A DNA stretch of 64,000 nucleotides from an uncultured Muribaculaceae bacterium. GTDB lineage: Bacteria; Bacteroidota; Bacteroidia; Bacteroidales; Muribaculaceae. The position numbers and the translations under genes are program-made. Below the pieces are notes generated by a model that made no database searches, had not been told where the DNA came from, and saw only the letters and a list, made by a program, of their open reading frames with translations. The stretch is from contig CAJTQU010000001.1 of assembly GCA_910578665.1 (NCBI GenBank), forward strand, positions 62,001 to 126,000, read 5' to 3'. This document shows positions 51,020-60,405 of this stretch, piece after piece (positions within the stretch are counted from its first letter, which is position 1; every line of letters begins with the position of its first letter).

Positions 51020-52122
51020 TTTCCAGCAATGATTTTTGAGATTTCGTCTACAATTTTTTCGTCTGATCCGGGCAGAGACAGGTTTCTTATGGCTTTGCCC
51101 ATTGAGTTGAGCAACGCGGTGTCGGCCATGGTTTTGAGGATAGCCGGCACTAGTTCCTGGCGGGCCTGCGCGTCGGTCACGAGTATGGCGGCGCCGTTGT
51201 CAGAGAGTGCGCGCGCGTTTTTCGTCTGGTGGTCTTCGGCCACATTGGGCGACGGCACTAGTATCGCGGGCTTGCCTAATAGCTCGAGTTCGGATATTGA
51301 GCCGGCTCCGGCCCGGCTTACTACGAGCGATGCGGCCGCATAGGCGGCTGCCATGTCAGTGAGAAACTGTGTTACCACGATGCCTTTCATCCCTTTGGCG
51401 GCCTCAGTGCCTTTGTTGCCGTAGGCTTTGCCGGTCTGCCATATTAGCTGTATGCCGGCATCGGCAAACTGCTGTAGTGACGCCTCTATACTTTCGTTGA
51501 GAGTGCGTGCTCCCAGGGAGCCTCCCACGATAAGCACCGTGGGTTTGTCCTGGTCCAGGCCGAAACTGGCACGTGCCTGCTCCGGGGTTATGCCGGGCCT
51601 CAGTATCTCGGGTCTGACGGGGTTGCCGGTGAGTGTTATCTTCTCTGCTGGAAAGAAACGCTCCATACCGGGATATGCCACGCATATCCGGCGTGCTTTT
51701 TTTGCTAGCAGCTTGTTTGTCACACCGGCATAGGAGTTTTGTTCCTGCAACAGTGTGGGGATCTTTTTGCGTTGCGCCGCTTTAAGTGTCGGTCCCGATG
51801 CGTATCCGCCCACACCTATCACGGCGTCGGGCTTGAAATCAGCAATTATGTGTCTGGCGCGTGCCAGGCTTTTGCGCAGTTTTAGCAGTACCGAGATGTT
51901 CCGGAGCAGGTTTCGGCGGTCGAATCCCGCCACCGGCAGTCCTTCGATGCTGTATCCGGCCGCAGGCACTTTGTCCATCTCCATACGTCCGAGCGCTCCT
52001 ACGAAGAGTATTTCGGCCTGTGGGTAACGGCGTTTGATGGCGCCTGCTATGGACAGGGCCGGGAAGATGTGTCCCCCTGTGCCTCCGCCGCTTATTATGA
52101 ATCGAGGTTTTTGTGCTGACAT
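51016..52122 (-). CDS. murG: UDP-N-acetylglucosamine-N-acetylmuramyl-(pentapeptide) pyrophosphoryl-undecaprenol GlcNAc transferase
   Basis: MurG turns lipid I into lipid II at the cytoplasmic face of the membrane. The 368-residue GT-B protein has ISGGGTGGHIFPALSIA (9-25), GVGGYASGP, LLQEQNSYAGVTNKLLA, LIVGGSLGARTLNES and VVSRAGAGSISELELLGKPAILVPSP, all standard MurG lines. It overlaps murC and lies 8 bases after ftsW. Confidence 0.97.
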   Translation of the reverse strand: MSAQKPRFIISGGGTGGHIFPALSIAGAIKRRYPQAEILFVGALGRMEMDKVPAAGYSIEGLPVAGFDRRNLLRNISVLLKLRKSLARARHIIADFKPDAVIGVGGYASGPTLKAAQRKKIPTLLQEQNSYAGVTNKLLAKKARRICVAYPGMERFFPAEKITLTGNPVRPEILRPGITPEQARASFGLDQDKPTVLIVGGSLGARTLNESIEASLQQFADAGIQLIWQTGKAYGNKGTEAAKGMKGIVVTQFLTDMAAAYAAASLVVSRAGAGSISELELLGKPAILVPSPNVAEDHQTKNARALSDNGAAILVTDAQARQELVPAILKTMADTALLNSMGKAIRNLSLPGSDEKIVDEISKIIAGK

Positions 52123-52130
52123 GTTTTTCT

Positions 52131-53609
52131 TTATCTATAGTTTGTCTGCCTGGCGCGGCGCGGTTTGTCGCTGTCGGGCAGACTGGAATAGGTGTTTTGG
52201 GCTATGTTTTCGTAAGTGAGCTGCGAGGGATTTATGCTGGTATCGTCGCTGTCTTCCACAGCCAGTCTCAGAGCTATGTCGGTATCGGTCTGTTTCTTGG
52301 AATTCTGTACGGCGTATTTGCTGACAGAGAGCATCATGCCTATGGCCGCGCTCATGACTAGTATAGACGATCCTCCCTTGGATATCAGCGGCAGCGGCTG
52401 CCCTGAAACCGGGGACAGGCCCACCACGATTGCCATATGCACCAGTGCCTGCAGAGCGATAAGGGTGGCGCAGCCTGTGATGAGGAGCGCCGGGAACGCC
52501 TTGTTACATTTCCAGGCTATGGCTCCGGCTCGCGCCAGTAGGAGCATGTAGAGGACGAGCAGGGCCACTCCGCCGGCAAATCCTATGTCTTCGACTATGA
52601 TAGAAAATATATAGTCTGAATATGCCAGCGGCAGACGCGCGCTCTCACGCGAATTGCCCGGGCCGTTGCCGAAAAGGCCTCCGTGGGCCTGTGACATTTT
52701 AGCAAAGATTACCTGGCGGTTGTAGTCGGTCAGGCTGTCTTGTGGATGCACGCCTTCCAAGAAGCTGGCTATACGTCCTTTGCGCAGGTCTGTACGGTCG
52801 GTGGAACGTTCATTGTCCGATTCTACTATCTCGGTGGCCGTTCCGCCGCTGTCTGCTTCGGGTTTGTCAGAAAACTTGGTTTCGTAGATCATCAGGCCCA
52901 CACCGGCGAAGATAACGGCGAGTATGCCGAGTTTGCGCGCCTGTGTGCCCGCTATTATAAGCATGGCTATGGCTATGCACACCAGCATCAGTGTGTTGGT
53001 AAAGCCGTTACTGTATAGCAACAGGCTGTATACGGCCAGGATGATCATGGAGATTATTATGCCTCTGTCGGTCACGCCGTGCCGCATCTGGTATTTCGAC
53101 ATGACTCTGGCCAGGATGAGCACCATGGCCAGTTTGGCTATCTCGGGAGGCTGTATGGAGATGCCGGCCACCCTTATGGAGCGTATGGCGCCGTTAAGCA
53201 CCTCGCCGTACATGTTGGAGTATATTACCAGCCCTAAGGACAGGGCGCAGAATCCCCATGCTAGTTTACGGTAGTATTTGTAATGTATGTTCTGCATTAC
53301 CAGAACCAGGCCGAAGCCCAGGAACAAAAATATGGCGTGCTGTATCAGGGGCTTGTATATATCGTCGGCCGACACTTCCGAACTTGAGGCGCTGTAAAGC
53401 TCCACCAGAGAGAAAATGAGCAGCATTATGTATATGCCCCACAGATACCGGTCGGCACGCAGGTGCAGCCGCGAGTGGTTCTCTATGCGGCGCATGGATC
53501 CTGACGGCAGGGCAGAGGTGTCCACGCCGGCTACGGGCGAGCCGTCGACGGTACGTTCTATCCTGAGCCGTCCGGAGGGCCGAGTATGCTTGTCGGAGGA
53601 TGCCATCAC
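52131..53609 (-). CDS. ftsW: Cell division peptidoglycan polymerase FtsW (SEDS family)
   Basis: FtsW polymerises glycan strands from lipid II at the septum, together with FtsI. The 492-residue protein has a 50-residue cytoplasmic N-terminus and about ten membrane segments. The SEDS motifs include SIQPPEIAKLAMVLILA, SQAHGGLFGNGPGNSRES (with the catalytic-loop region), YIFSIIVEDIGFAGGVALL and VGLSPVSGQPLPLISKGGSSILVM. The position between murD and murG is the normal place for FtsW rather than RodA. Confidence 0.95.
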   Translation of the reverse strand: MMASSDKHTRPSGRLRIERTVDGSPVAGVDTSALPSGSMRRIENHSRLHLRADRYLWGIYIMLLIFSLVELYSASSSEVSADDIYKPLIQHAIFLFLGFGLVLVMQNIHYKYYRKLAWGFCALSLGLVIYSNMYGEVLNGAIRSIRVAGISIQPPEIAKLAMVLILARVMSKYQMRHGVTDRGIIISMIILAVYSLLLYSNGFTNTLMLVCIAIAMLIIAGTQARKLGILAVIFAGVGLMIYETKFSDKPEADSGGTATEIVESDNERSTDRTDLRKGRIASFLEGVHPQDSLTDYNRQVIFAKMSQAHGGLFGNGPGNSRESARLPLAYSDYIFSIIVEDIGFAGGVALLVLYMLLLARAGAIAWKCNKAFPALLITGCATLIALQALVHMAIVVGLSPVSGQPLPLISKGGSSILVMSAAIGMMLSVSKYAVQNSKKQTDTDIALRLAVEDSDDTSINPSQLTYENIAQNTYSSLPDSDKPRRARQTNYR

Positions 53610-53618
53610 AGGTCTGTC

Positions 53619-54962
53619 TTATTTGAGGTTTCTCACTGCCTGTTTGAACTGGTGTCCGCGGTCTTCATAGCTGCGGAACAGGTCGAACGATGCGCAGCAG
53701 GGAGACAGGAGCACCGTGTCGCCCTCTGCGGCAAAGCGGCGGCATGCAGCCAGGGCCTCGTCCAGCGAATGTGTGTCGGCCATCGTTACTCCGCGCGAAC
53801 CGAAGAAGTCAAGAAGTTTGGCGTTGTCCACCCCCATGCATACTATGGCTTTCACTTTCTGGCTTACGAATTCTTCGATCTCGCTGTAGTCGTTGCCTTT
53901 ATCGGTGCCGCCCAGTATAAGTACGGTGGGTGTGTTCATGCTTTCCAGCGCGTACCAGGTGGAGTTGACGTTTGTGGCCTTGGAGTCGTTTATGTACCTC
54001 ACGCCGTCGATAGTGTCCACATACTCCAGACGGTGTTCCACGGCTTCGAAATCGGTCAGCGCGTCGGCGGTCAGTTCGTGGCGTATGCCGAGCACAGTGG
54101 CCGATATACCGGCTGCCATAGAGTTGTAAAGGTTGTGTAATCCTTTCAGTGCCAGTGTGTCACGCGGTATTTCCCATACATCCTGAGGAGTATCTACGAC
54201 CATCATGCCGTCTTCCGTCCAGGCTGCGGATTGCTCTGTGTGATTCTCGCTGAAAGGAAGCAGGCGCGACTGTAGGTGCATGGCTGCCAGCTGTGCGGCT
54301 ATCACCGGGTCGTCCTGCCAGTAGATGAAACAGTCGTCAGGACCCTGGTTGCGCACTATGCGGAATTTTGCGGCCACGTAGTTTTCCATCTTATGGTCGT
54401 AACGGTCCATATGGTCGGGTGTTATATTGAGCATTACGGCTATGTCGGCTTTGAAGTCGTACATGTTTTCTAACTGGAAGCTGGACAGTTCTATGACATA
54501 GATGTCGTGGTCCGCAGTAGCGACCTGGTATGCCAGGCTTTTGCCCACGTTGCCTGCCAGCCCGACGTCTAGTCCTGCCTTGCGCAATATGTGGTAGGTG
54601 AGCAGGGTAGTGGTGGTTTTGCCGTTTGAGCCGGTGATGCATACCATCTTTGCATCGGTATAGCGTCCGGCAAATTCTATTTCGGAGATTACAGGTATAC
54701 CTTTGTCGGTCACGGCGCGCACCATCGGGGCCGTAGGTGGCACACCGGGACTTTTTATTATCTCGTCGGCGTTGAGTATCAGTTCGGGTGTGTGGGAATG
54801 GCCGTGCTCGTATGGTATTTCCCATTTGTCGAGTATGGCGGTATAAGAGGGGGCTATGGTGCCCATATCGCTCAGAAATGTGTCAAAGCCTTTGGCTTTG
54901 GCCAGGACGGCGGCGCCTACGCCGCTTTCGCCGCCCCCGAGTATGACGATGCGTTTCTGCAT
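53619..54962 (-). CDS. murD: UDP-N-acetylmuramoylalanine-D-glutamate ligase
   Basis: MurD adds D-Glu to UDP-MurNAc-L-Ala. The 447-residue protein opens RIVILGGGESGVGAAVLA (4-21), then the P-loop ITGSNGKTTTT (109-119), VIELSSFQLENM, LNITPDHMDRYDHKMENY, YINDSKATNVNSTWYALE and ILGGTDKGNDYSEI, the MurD-specific set. It lies between mraY and ftsW with short gaps. Confidence 0.97.
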   Translation of the reverse strand: MQKRIVILGGGESGVGAAVLAKAKGFDTFLSDMGTIAPSYTAILDKWEIPYEHGHSHTPELILNADEIIKSPGVPPTAPMVRAVTDKGIPVISEIEFAGRYTDAKMVCITGSNGKTTTTLLTYHILRKAGLDVGLAGNVGKSLAYQVATADHDIYVIELSSFQLENMYDFKADIAVMLNITPDHMDRYDHKMENYVAAKFRIVRNQGPDDCFIYWQDDPVIAAQLAAMHLQSRLLPFSENHTEQSAAWTEDGMMVVDTPQDVWEIPRDTLALKGLHNLYNSMAAGISATVLGIRHELTADALTDFEAVEHRLEYVDTIDGVRYINDSKATNVNSTWYALESMNTPTVLILGGTDKGNDYSEIEEFVSQKVKAIVCMGVDNAKLLDFFGSRGVTMADTHSLDEALAACRRFAAEGDTVLLSPCCASFDLFRSYEDRGHQFKQAVRNLK

Positions 54963-54993
54963 ATATAGTCGTTATATCTTGGATTATTGGTAA

Positions 54994-56262
54994 TTATCTT
55001 ATTTTCAGTGTAATGAATGTGAGTGCTGCCAGCAATATCGATACAATCCAGAAGCGTGTGACGATTTTTGGCTCGGGCACAGGCCGCTTGGGAAAATTGA
55101 GCAGTGCCTGTATGGAGGGGTCGCCGGCTTTTTGGAAATGGTGGTGTAGCGGCGTCATCTTGAATATGCGTCGGCCGGCACCATATTTGCGCTTAGTGAT
55201 TTTGAAGTATGCCACTTGCAGCATGACTGAAAGGTCTTCCAGGAAGAATAACAGGCACAGCAGCGGTATGAGAAGCTCTTTGCGTATGAGTATGGCGAAT
55301 ACGGCCAGTATGCCTCCCAGCGTCAGGCTGCCGGTGTCGCCCATGAATACCTGTGCCGGATAGGCATTGTACCACAGGAATCCCACGAGAGCACCCATGA
55401 AGGCGCCTGCATAGACAACCAGCTCTTCTGAACCAGGTATATACATGATATTCAGATAGCTGGAGTATATCACGTTGCCGCCGAGATATGCCATTATGGC
55501 GAGTGCCAGTCCGATTATGGCCGATGTGCCTGCCGCCAGGCCGTCTAGTCCGTCGGTGAGGTTGGCACCGTTGCTCACGGCGGTCACCACGATTATTACT
55601 ACGAAGACAAATACGAGCCATCCGGCGGTTTCGGCAGTCTCTGCATCATCGATCCAGGAGGTGAGCCATTCGTAATTGAAGTTGTTGTTTTTCACAAACG
55701 GGATGGTGGTCTGCGGTGATTTAACATCCGCACTTTTATGCACAACTTCTGTCTGGGCCGTGTTTTCGCGCACCACCTCCTGGTTTTCTACCATTACTAT
55801 GCCTGGCGAAAGCCACATGGTGATTCCTACTATCAGGCCGAGGCCCACTTGTCCTGTGATTTTATACTTGCCTTTCAGACCTTCCTTGTTATGGTATTTG
55901 AGTTTTCTGTAGTCGTCAAGAAAGCCTATGGCGCCCATCCACAATGTGGCCACAAGCATCAGTATCATATACACGTTGTCAAGATTGCCCAGAAGCAGGC
56001 ACGGCACCAGAATGGACAGGATGATGATGATACCGCCCATGGTGGGTGTGCCTTTCTTTTGCATCTGTCCATCCAGACCCAGGTCGCGCACTATTTCTCC
56101 CACCTGTTGTTTTTGCAGCCTGTCTATGATTTTTCGTCCTGCCATAAGCGCGATTATAAGCGCCAGGGCGAACGATATGCCGGTGCGGAACGTGATATAG
56201 TCCATCAGACGTGCGCCAGGCACCCCTGAGTCTTGCAGGCTCTGAAATATACTGTAGAACAT
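54994..56262 (-). CDS. mraY: Phospho-N-acetylmuramoyl-pentapeptide transferase (MraY)
   Basis: MraY makes lipid I on undecaprenyl phosphate. The 422-residue polytopic protein has KKGTPTMGGIIIILSIL, the catalytic DDYRKLKYHNKEGLKGKYK, NGANLTDGLDGLAAGTSAI, GDTGSLTLGGILAVFAIL and TPLHHHFQ, in order. An extra polar segment of about 60 residues (VENQEVVRENTAQTEVVHKSAD...) sits in a loop; such longer MraY forms occur in Bacteroidetes. It lies between murE and murD. Confidence 0.97.
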   Translation of the reverse strand: MFYSIFQSLQDSGVPGARLMDYITFRTGISFALALIIALMAGRKIIDRLQKQQVGEIVRDLGLDGQMQKKGTPTMGGIIIILSILVPCLLLGNLDNVYMILMLVATLWMGAIGFLDDYRKLKYHNKEGLKGKYKITGQVGLGLIVGITMWLSPGIVMVENQEVVRENTAQTEVVHKSADVKSPQTTIPFVKNNNFNYEWLTSWIDDAETAETAGWLVFVFVVIIVVTAVSNGANLTDGLDGLAAGTSAIIGLALAIMAYLGGNVIYSSYLNIMYIPGSEELVVYAGAFMGALVGFLWYNAYPAQVFMGDTGSLTLGGILAVFAILIRKELLIPLLCLLFFLEDLSVMLQVAYFKITKRKYGAGRRIFKMTPLHHHFQKAGDPSIQALLNFPKRPVPEPKIVTRFWIVSILLAALTFITLKIR

Positions 56263-56309
56263 AATCTTAAGTCAATGAGATTGTTATTTTGTTGATGAGC
56301 CGTTTCTTT

Positions 56310-57767
56310 TTATTCTCCGAATGTTCCGGCCAGCACCTCGCGGTCGTCGAAGTGGTGGCGCACGCCGTTGATTTCCTGATAGGTCTCATGACCTTTGCCG
56401 GCCACCAGTATGACCGTGCCTTTACCTGCCAGGGCGCATGCCGTGCGTATGGCCTCCGCACGGTCGGTTATGCAGATGGTGCGTGACAGTTCGGAGGCAG
56501 AGAGGCCGGCTTTCATGTCGTTTATTATGGCGTCGGGCTGCTCGGTGCGCGGATTGTCGGAGGTGAGAATGAGCCTGTCAGATCGGCATGCGGCTTCGCG
56601 CGCCATCATAGGACGCTTGCCGTGGTCGCGGTCGCCGCCGGCACCCACTACCGTGATTATTTCGCTTTCGGCACCCACTATGTCGCGTATGGTGTCGAGC
56701 ACGTTTACCAGTGCGTCGGGAGTGTGGGCATAGTCGACTATGGCCGTAAAGCCCGAGGGTGACTGCATGGTTTGGAAGCGTCCGGCCACGGGCACCAGGC
56801 GGCTCATGTTTACCAGTACCTCTTCGGGTTTGAAGCCGGTGAGAATGGCTGCGCCGTAGACGGCGGTAAGGTTGTAGGCGTTAAACCGTCCTGTGAACTG
56901 GACTTCGACATCACGGCCGTTTAGCTGCATCAGTGTGCCGTCAAGTCGCGTTTCGAGGATTTTACAATGAAAGTCTGCCTGCGTGCGCAGCGAGTATGTG
57001 TATGTATGGGCCTTGGTATTCTGCAGCATGTAGGCTCCGGCCTTGTCGTCGGCATTGACGAGGGCGAACGCGTTGGCCGGAAGCATGTCGAAGAATTTCT
57101 TTTTAGCGTTCATATAGTTGTCCACTGTGCCGTGGTAGTCGAGATGGTCGCGTGTGAGGTTGGAGAACACGCCGCCGGCAAATCTGACACCGGCTATTCG
57201 CTGCTGCTCGGCAGCGTGGGAGCTGACCTCCATAAATGCGTAGTCGCATCCGGCATCGACCATTTCCGCCAGCAACGCGTTGAGGGTGAGCGGATCGGGA
57301 GTGGTGTGGGTGGTGGGTATGGCCCTTCCGTCCACATAGTTGCATACGGTGGACAGCAATCCGGCCTTGTAACCCTCCAGCCGTGCCATTTCGTAAAGCA
57401 GGGTGGCAGTGGTGGTTTTTCCGTTGGTGCCGGTGACTCCCACCAGCTTCAGCTTGCTGCTGGGATGGCCGTACCACGCCGATGCCAGCATGCCGAGAGC
57501 TTTGGCCGTGTCGGCCACGCGTATGTAGGTCACCCCGTTTTCAAAAGCCGAGGGCAGCTGTTCGCACACTATTGCGCCGACATGGGTGCTGGCCACCACG
57601 GGTATGTATTTGTGGCCGTCGGTGGTTACACCTTTTACGGCTACAAACATCCCTTCTTTCTCTACTTTGCGAGAGTCGGAATTCAGGCTTACTATATTTT
57701 TGTCGGTGTCTCCTACAATTTCGAGCACCTCTATTTCTCGTAGTAAATGCGATAGCTTCTGTTTCAT
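56310..57767 (-). CDS. murE: UDP-MurNAc-tripeptide synthetase (meso-diaminopimelate type)
   Basis: MurE adds the third residue of the stem peptide. The 485-residue protein has SLNSDSRKVEKEGMFVAVKG, P-loop GVTGTNGKTTTA (110-121), MEVSSHAAEQQRIAG, LTRDHLDYHGTVDNYMNAK, YAHTPDAL and the DNPR motif in LTSDNPRTEQPDAI near 410. DNPR is the signature for meso-diaminopimelate rather than lysine. It lies 30 bases after ftsI and 47 before mraY. Confidence 0.96.
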   Translation of the reverse strand: MKQKLSHLLREIEVLEIVGDTDKNIVSLNSDSRKVEKEGMFVAVKGVTTDGHKYIPVVASTHVGAIVCEQLPSAFENGVTYIRVADTAKALGMLASAWYGHPSSKLKLVGVTGTNGKTTTATLLYEMARLEGYKAGLLSTVCNYVDGRAIPTTHTTPDPLTLNALLAEMVDAGCDYAFMEVSSHAAEQQRIAGVRFAGGVFSNLTRDHLDYHGTVDNYMNAKKKFFDMLPANAFALVNADDKAGAYMLQNTKAHTYTYSLRTQADFHCKILETRLDGTLMQLNGRDVEVQFTGRFNAYNLTAVYGAAILTGFKPEEVLVNMSRLVPVAGRFQTMQSPSGFTAIVDYAHTPDALVNVLDTIRDIVGAESEIITVVGAGGDRDHGKRPMMAREAACRSDRLILTSDNPRTEQPDAIINDMKAGLSASELSRTICITDRAEAIRTACALAGKGTVILVAGKGHETYQEINGVRHHFDDREVLAGTFGE

Positions 57768-57797
57768 AACTTATATGGTGTATGAGTGTTTTTAATG

Positions 57798-59963
57798 TTA
57801 ACTTTCTTTTTGTCCTTTTGCTTTCCAACTAAGGGTAATATACGCCTTATCTCCCTTTTTGAGCTTTGTGCCGGCTGCCGGGGTCTGTTCGGTCACGAAA
57901 CCGGCTCCGCGTATATGGGCCACATTCATGCCTGATTTTTCAAGGATTCTTACGGCTGCCGCAGCGTCCATGCCTGTGACGTCGGGCACGGTGCCTTTGC
58001 CTCCGCTTCCGGGCGCGGTGTGTATTTGCTTGGCATTGCGCAGTCCCAGAGATGATGCTACAGAGCGCGCGGCGTTGCCGGTAGATCCGTATAAGTGCGG
58101 TGACTGGTCGCTTTGCTGCTCGGGAAATGATTCGTTGTTATTTAGCATGCCGCGTGCGTATAGTTTGAGAGCTACGTTCAGCAGCACCGTGCCAGAGGCG
58201 CGTGCCGCCGAGGTGGCTCCGGCGTTGGCAGTGATTAGTACCATGCAGGAATATTTTGGCGCTTCGTAGGGGAAGAATCCGGCGAACGCATATCGGCGCT
58301 TGCTCTTGTCGTATGATTTAAGCACCTTGTAATCATACGGATAGGCGGTGCCAGTCTTTCCACACACGGTTATGCGGTCATCCTGCAGGCGTCGCGCGGT
58401 GCCATGTTTGCCCCACACGACTTCGTAGAGGCACTCTTTCACTTTCTGGGCGGTGGCTTCGGAGCAGAGAGGGTCGCGTATGTATGTTACGGGCAGCACG
58501 GAGTCACGCCCTGTCTCGCTACGCAGCGCTCGCACCAGATGGGGGCGTACGTAGCGGCCCTTGTTGGCGATGGCGTTGTAGTATGACAGTGTGTAAAGCG
58601 GCGGAATCTCAGTGTTATATCCGTAGGCCTGGCGTGCCAGGTCGAGATGGCGTCCCTCCATGGAGCGTCTGTTGCCTGTCACAGGGTCTACAGGCAATAG
58701 TTTCGGCACACGTGGCGTGGTTTCTCCGCCTATGCCGGAATGCATCGGTTCGAAAAATCCCATTGATTCCAGGCGTTCGCGAAACTTTTCTGGCTGTTGG
58801 CTGTATTTGCGGAATATCACACGCGCGATACCGGGGTTTGACGATGTTTCGATCACCTGTTTCATGGTTTTCATGCCGCCCCCGGCGTGGTCGGCCGTAC
58901 CTTGGAACGGCCGGCAGTCCACCTGGTCGTTGACGCTGTGCACTATGCCGTCTTCAAAGGCCATCATAAGGGAGATAGGCTTCATGACGGAGCCAGGTTC
59001 GAATGCCTGTACGGCACGGTTCATGGCTTCGACATACTGTCCGGTTTTCTCGTCGAACTCCACATTGCTTATAGCCTTGATTTCTCCGGTAGCCACCTCC
59101 ATGATTATTGCTGTACCCCATTCGGCATTCACCGAGTCGCACATGGTGAGCAGCTCTTCCTCTACAATATCCTGTATGTCTATGTCTATAGTGGTCAGAA
59201 TGTCATAACCTCGTTGTGCCGGCACGTCTATCCAGTTGGACAGACCGCTGTTCATAGCCACTTTTTTTGCCCGGCCTGGTTTGCCGTACAGCAGGGAGTC
59301 GAGGGCCATTTCCAGACCGGCGTAACCGTGTACCTCGCGTGTTTCTTCATGTTCATACACTCGGCCTATACTCAGTCTGGCCATATCTCCGAAAGGATAG
59401 ACACGCACTACGTGCTCGTCGTGGTATAGTGGGCTTTTCCCTTTTAGTGAATTGAGGAACGGCCATGATTTGATGCGCTCGAAGTCTTCAATGGGGCTTT
59501 TGCGGGCTATGCGCACCGGCCGGCGCCTGTCTTTAGCCTTGAGTGAGAGCTGGGATCTAAATAGTGTGCGCCATGAGTGCTCGCTCTTGGGATCGCGCTC
59601 CTCACGCATGCTTTCGTGACGGGGGAAATAGGTGTCCAGCGAATCTGCCAGCGAGTCGAGCATGCGCCATTGCAGCCTGTCCAGCTTGTTGAGTTTCGGA
59701 TGCCGCAGGTCGAAGCGTATGTCGTATAATGTCTGGTTGCAGGCCAGTATATTGCCGTTGCTTGCCAGGATGTTGCCGCGTTCGGGTGGGATAGGCACCG
59801 TCTCCTGTAGTTCGCGTCTGGCACGTTCGTTCCAAGCATTGGCCTCGATCAGGGTTGTGATCGAGAGCTTGGTTATGACCGCTATGCATCCTGCTATGAA
59901 GAGCAGGACGATACAGCCGTAACGGGCCATGATATGTTGGCGGTTGCTTTGTTTGTTTGCCAT
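57798..59963 (-). CDS. ftsI: Division-specific penicillin-binding protein 2/3 (FtsI) with a C-terminal PASTA domain
   Basis: FtsI is the septal transpeptidase. With the ATG at 59963 it has 721 residues: one TM segment (about 16-36), a dimerisation/pedestal region (IPPERGNILASNG), and the transpeptidase domain with SxxK at S325-K328 (EPGSVMKP), SxN at S374-N376 (TSSNPG) and KTG at 536-538 (CGKTGTA). A single PASTA domain follows at about 655-717 (VPDVTGMDAAAAVRILEKSG...). ATG 59963 is chosen because a longer frame would run into ftsL; it removes a non-conserved 39-residue extension. Confidence 0.95.
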   Translation of the reverse strand: MANKQSNRQHIMARYGCIVLLFIAGCIAVITKLSITTLIEANAWNERARRELQETVPIPPERGNILASNGNILACNQTLYDIRFDLRHPKLNKLDRLQWRMLDSLADSLDTYFPRHESMREERDPKSEHSWRTLFRSQLSLKAKDRRRPVRIARKSPIEDFERIKSWPFLNSLKGKSPLYHDEHVVRVYPFGDMARLSIGRVYEHEETREVHGYAGLEMALDSLLYGKPGRAKKVAMNSGLSNWIDVPAQRGYDILTTIDIDIQDIVEEELLTMCDSVNAEWGTAIIMEVATGEIKAISNVEFDEKTGQYVEAMNRAVQAFEPGSVMKPISLMMAFEDGIVHSVNDQVDCRPFQGTADHAGGGMKTMKQVIETSSNPGIARVIFRKYSQQPEKFRERLESMGFFEPMHSGIGGETTPRVPKLLPVDPVTGNRRSMEGRHLDLARQAYGYNTEIPPLYTLSYYNAIANKGRYVRPHLVRALRSETGRDSVLPVTYIRDPLCSEATAQKVKECLYEVVWGKHGTARRLQDDRITVCGKTGTAYPYDYKVLKSYDKSKRRYAFAGFFPYEAPKYSCMVLITANAGATSAARASGTVLLNVALKLYARGMLNNNESFPEQQSDQSPHLYGSTGNAARSVASSLGLRNAKQIHTAPGSGGKGTVPDVTGMDAAAAVRILEKSGMNVAHIRGAGFVTEQTPAAGTKLKKGDKAYITLSWKAKGQKES

Positions 59964-60030
59964 TTTAATGATGAGAGATGCTGGATGTAGCGTTGAAGAT
60001 AGATAAAAAAGATGTGTCTGGACGGTTCTG

Positions 60031-60405
60031 TCAGTCTGCCGCCAGTTCGTAAGGGGGTTGCTCCTGGTAGTCGAGGTCAAGATGCTTTTCGCGCAGTAGG
60101 CGGCGCATCTCGTTTTCTCGTATAAGGCTCATATATTGTGCCTTGTGGTTTATATGCCGGCTTTTCTCGAAAGCCAGTTCCTTGGTCAGCTCGCGTATTT
60201 CGCGCATCTTGCTCTTATTAGTATAGCGCTGGCCTATCAGGGCTATGACCACTACCATGGCTATGAGTATGAACCATGCGTGGCGCTTGAAGAAGTCTAT
60301 CGAGAGCGGTGTGCCTTCGCGCATGGAGCGAAGCCAGAATCCTTTTCGGGAGGATGCGGCTTTTCGTGATTTTTTTTTCCGGTTATTTATCTTCTTTGCA
60401 GTCAT
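60031..60405 (-). CDS. ftsL: FtsL-like cell division protein
   Basis: The 124-residue protein has a basic N-terminus (MTAKKINNRKKKSRKAASSRK), one membrane segment (HAWFILIAMVVVIALIG, about 45-61) and a coiled-coil tail (MREIRELTKELAFEKSRHINHKAQYMSLIRENEMRRLL). Size, topology and place between rsmH and ftsI are those of FtsL, which links FtsQ and FtsI/FtsW. Sequence conservation in this family is low, so the name rests on topology and position. Its start coincides with the rsmH stop. Confidence 0.82.
   Translation of the reverse strand: MTAKKINNRKKKSRKAASSRKGFWLRSMREGTPLSIDFFKRHAWFILIAMVVVIALIGQRYTNKSKMREIRELTKELAFEKSRHINHKAQYMSLIRENEMRRLLREKHLDLDYQEQPPYELAAD

Noticed and set aside
57798..60080. 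Longer ftsI frame starting at 60080
   Set aside because: The extra 39 residues overlap ftsL and are not membrane- or PBP-like; ATG 59963 gives the normal N-terminus.
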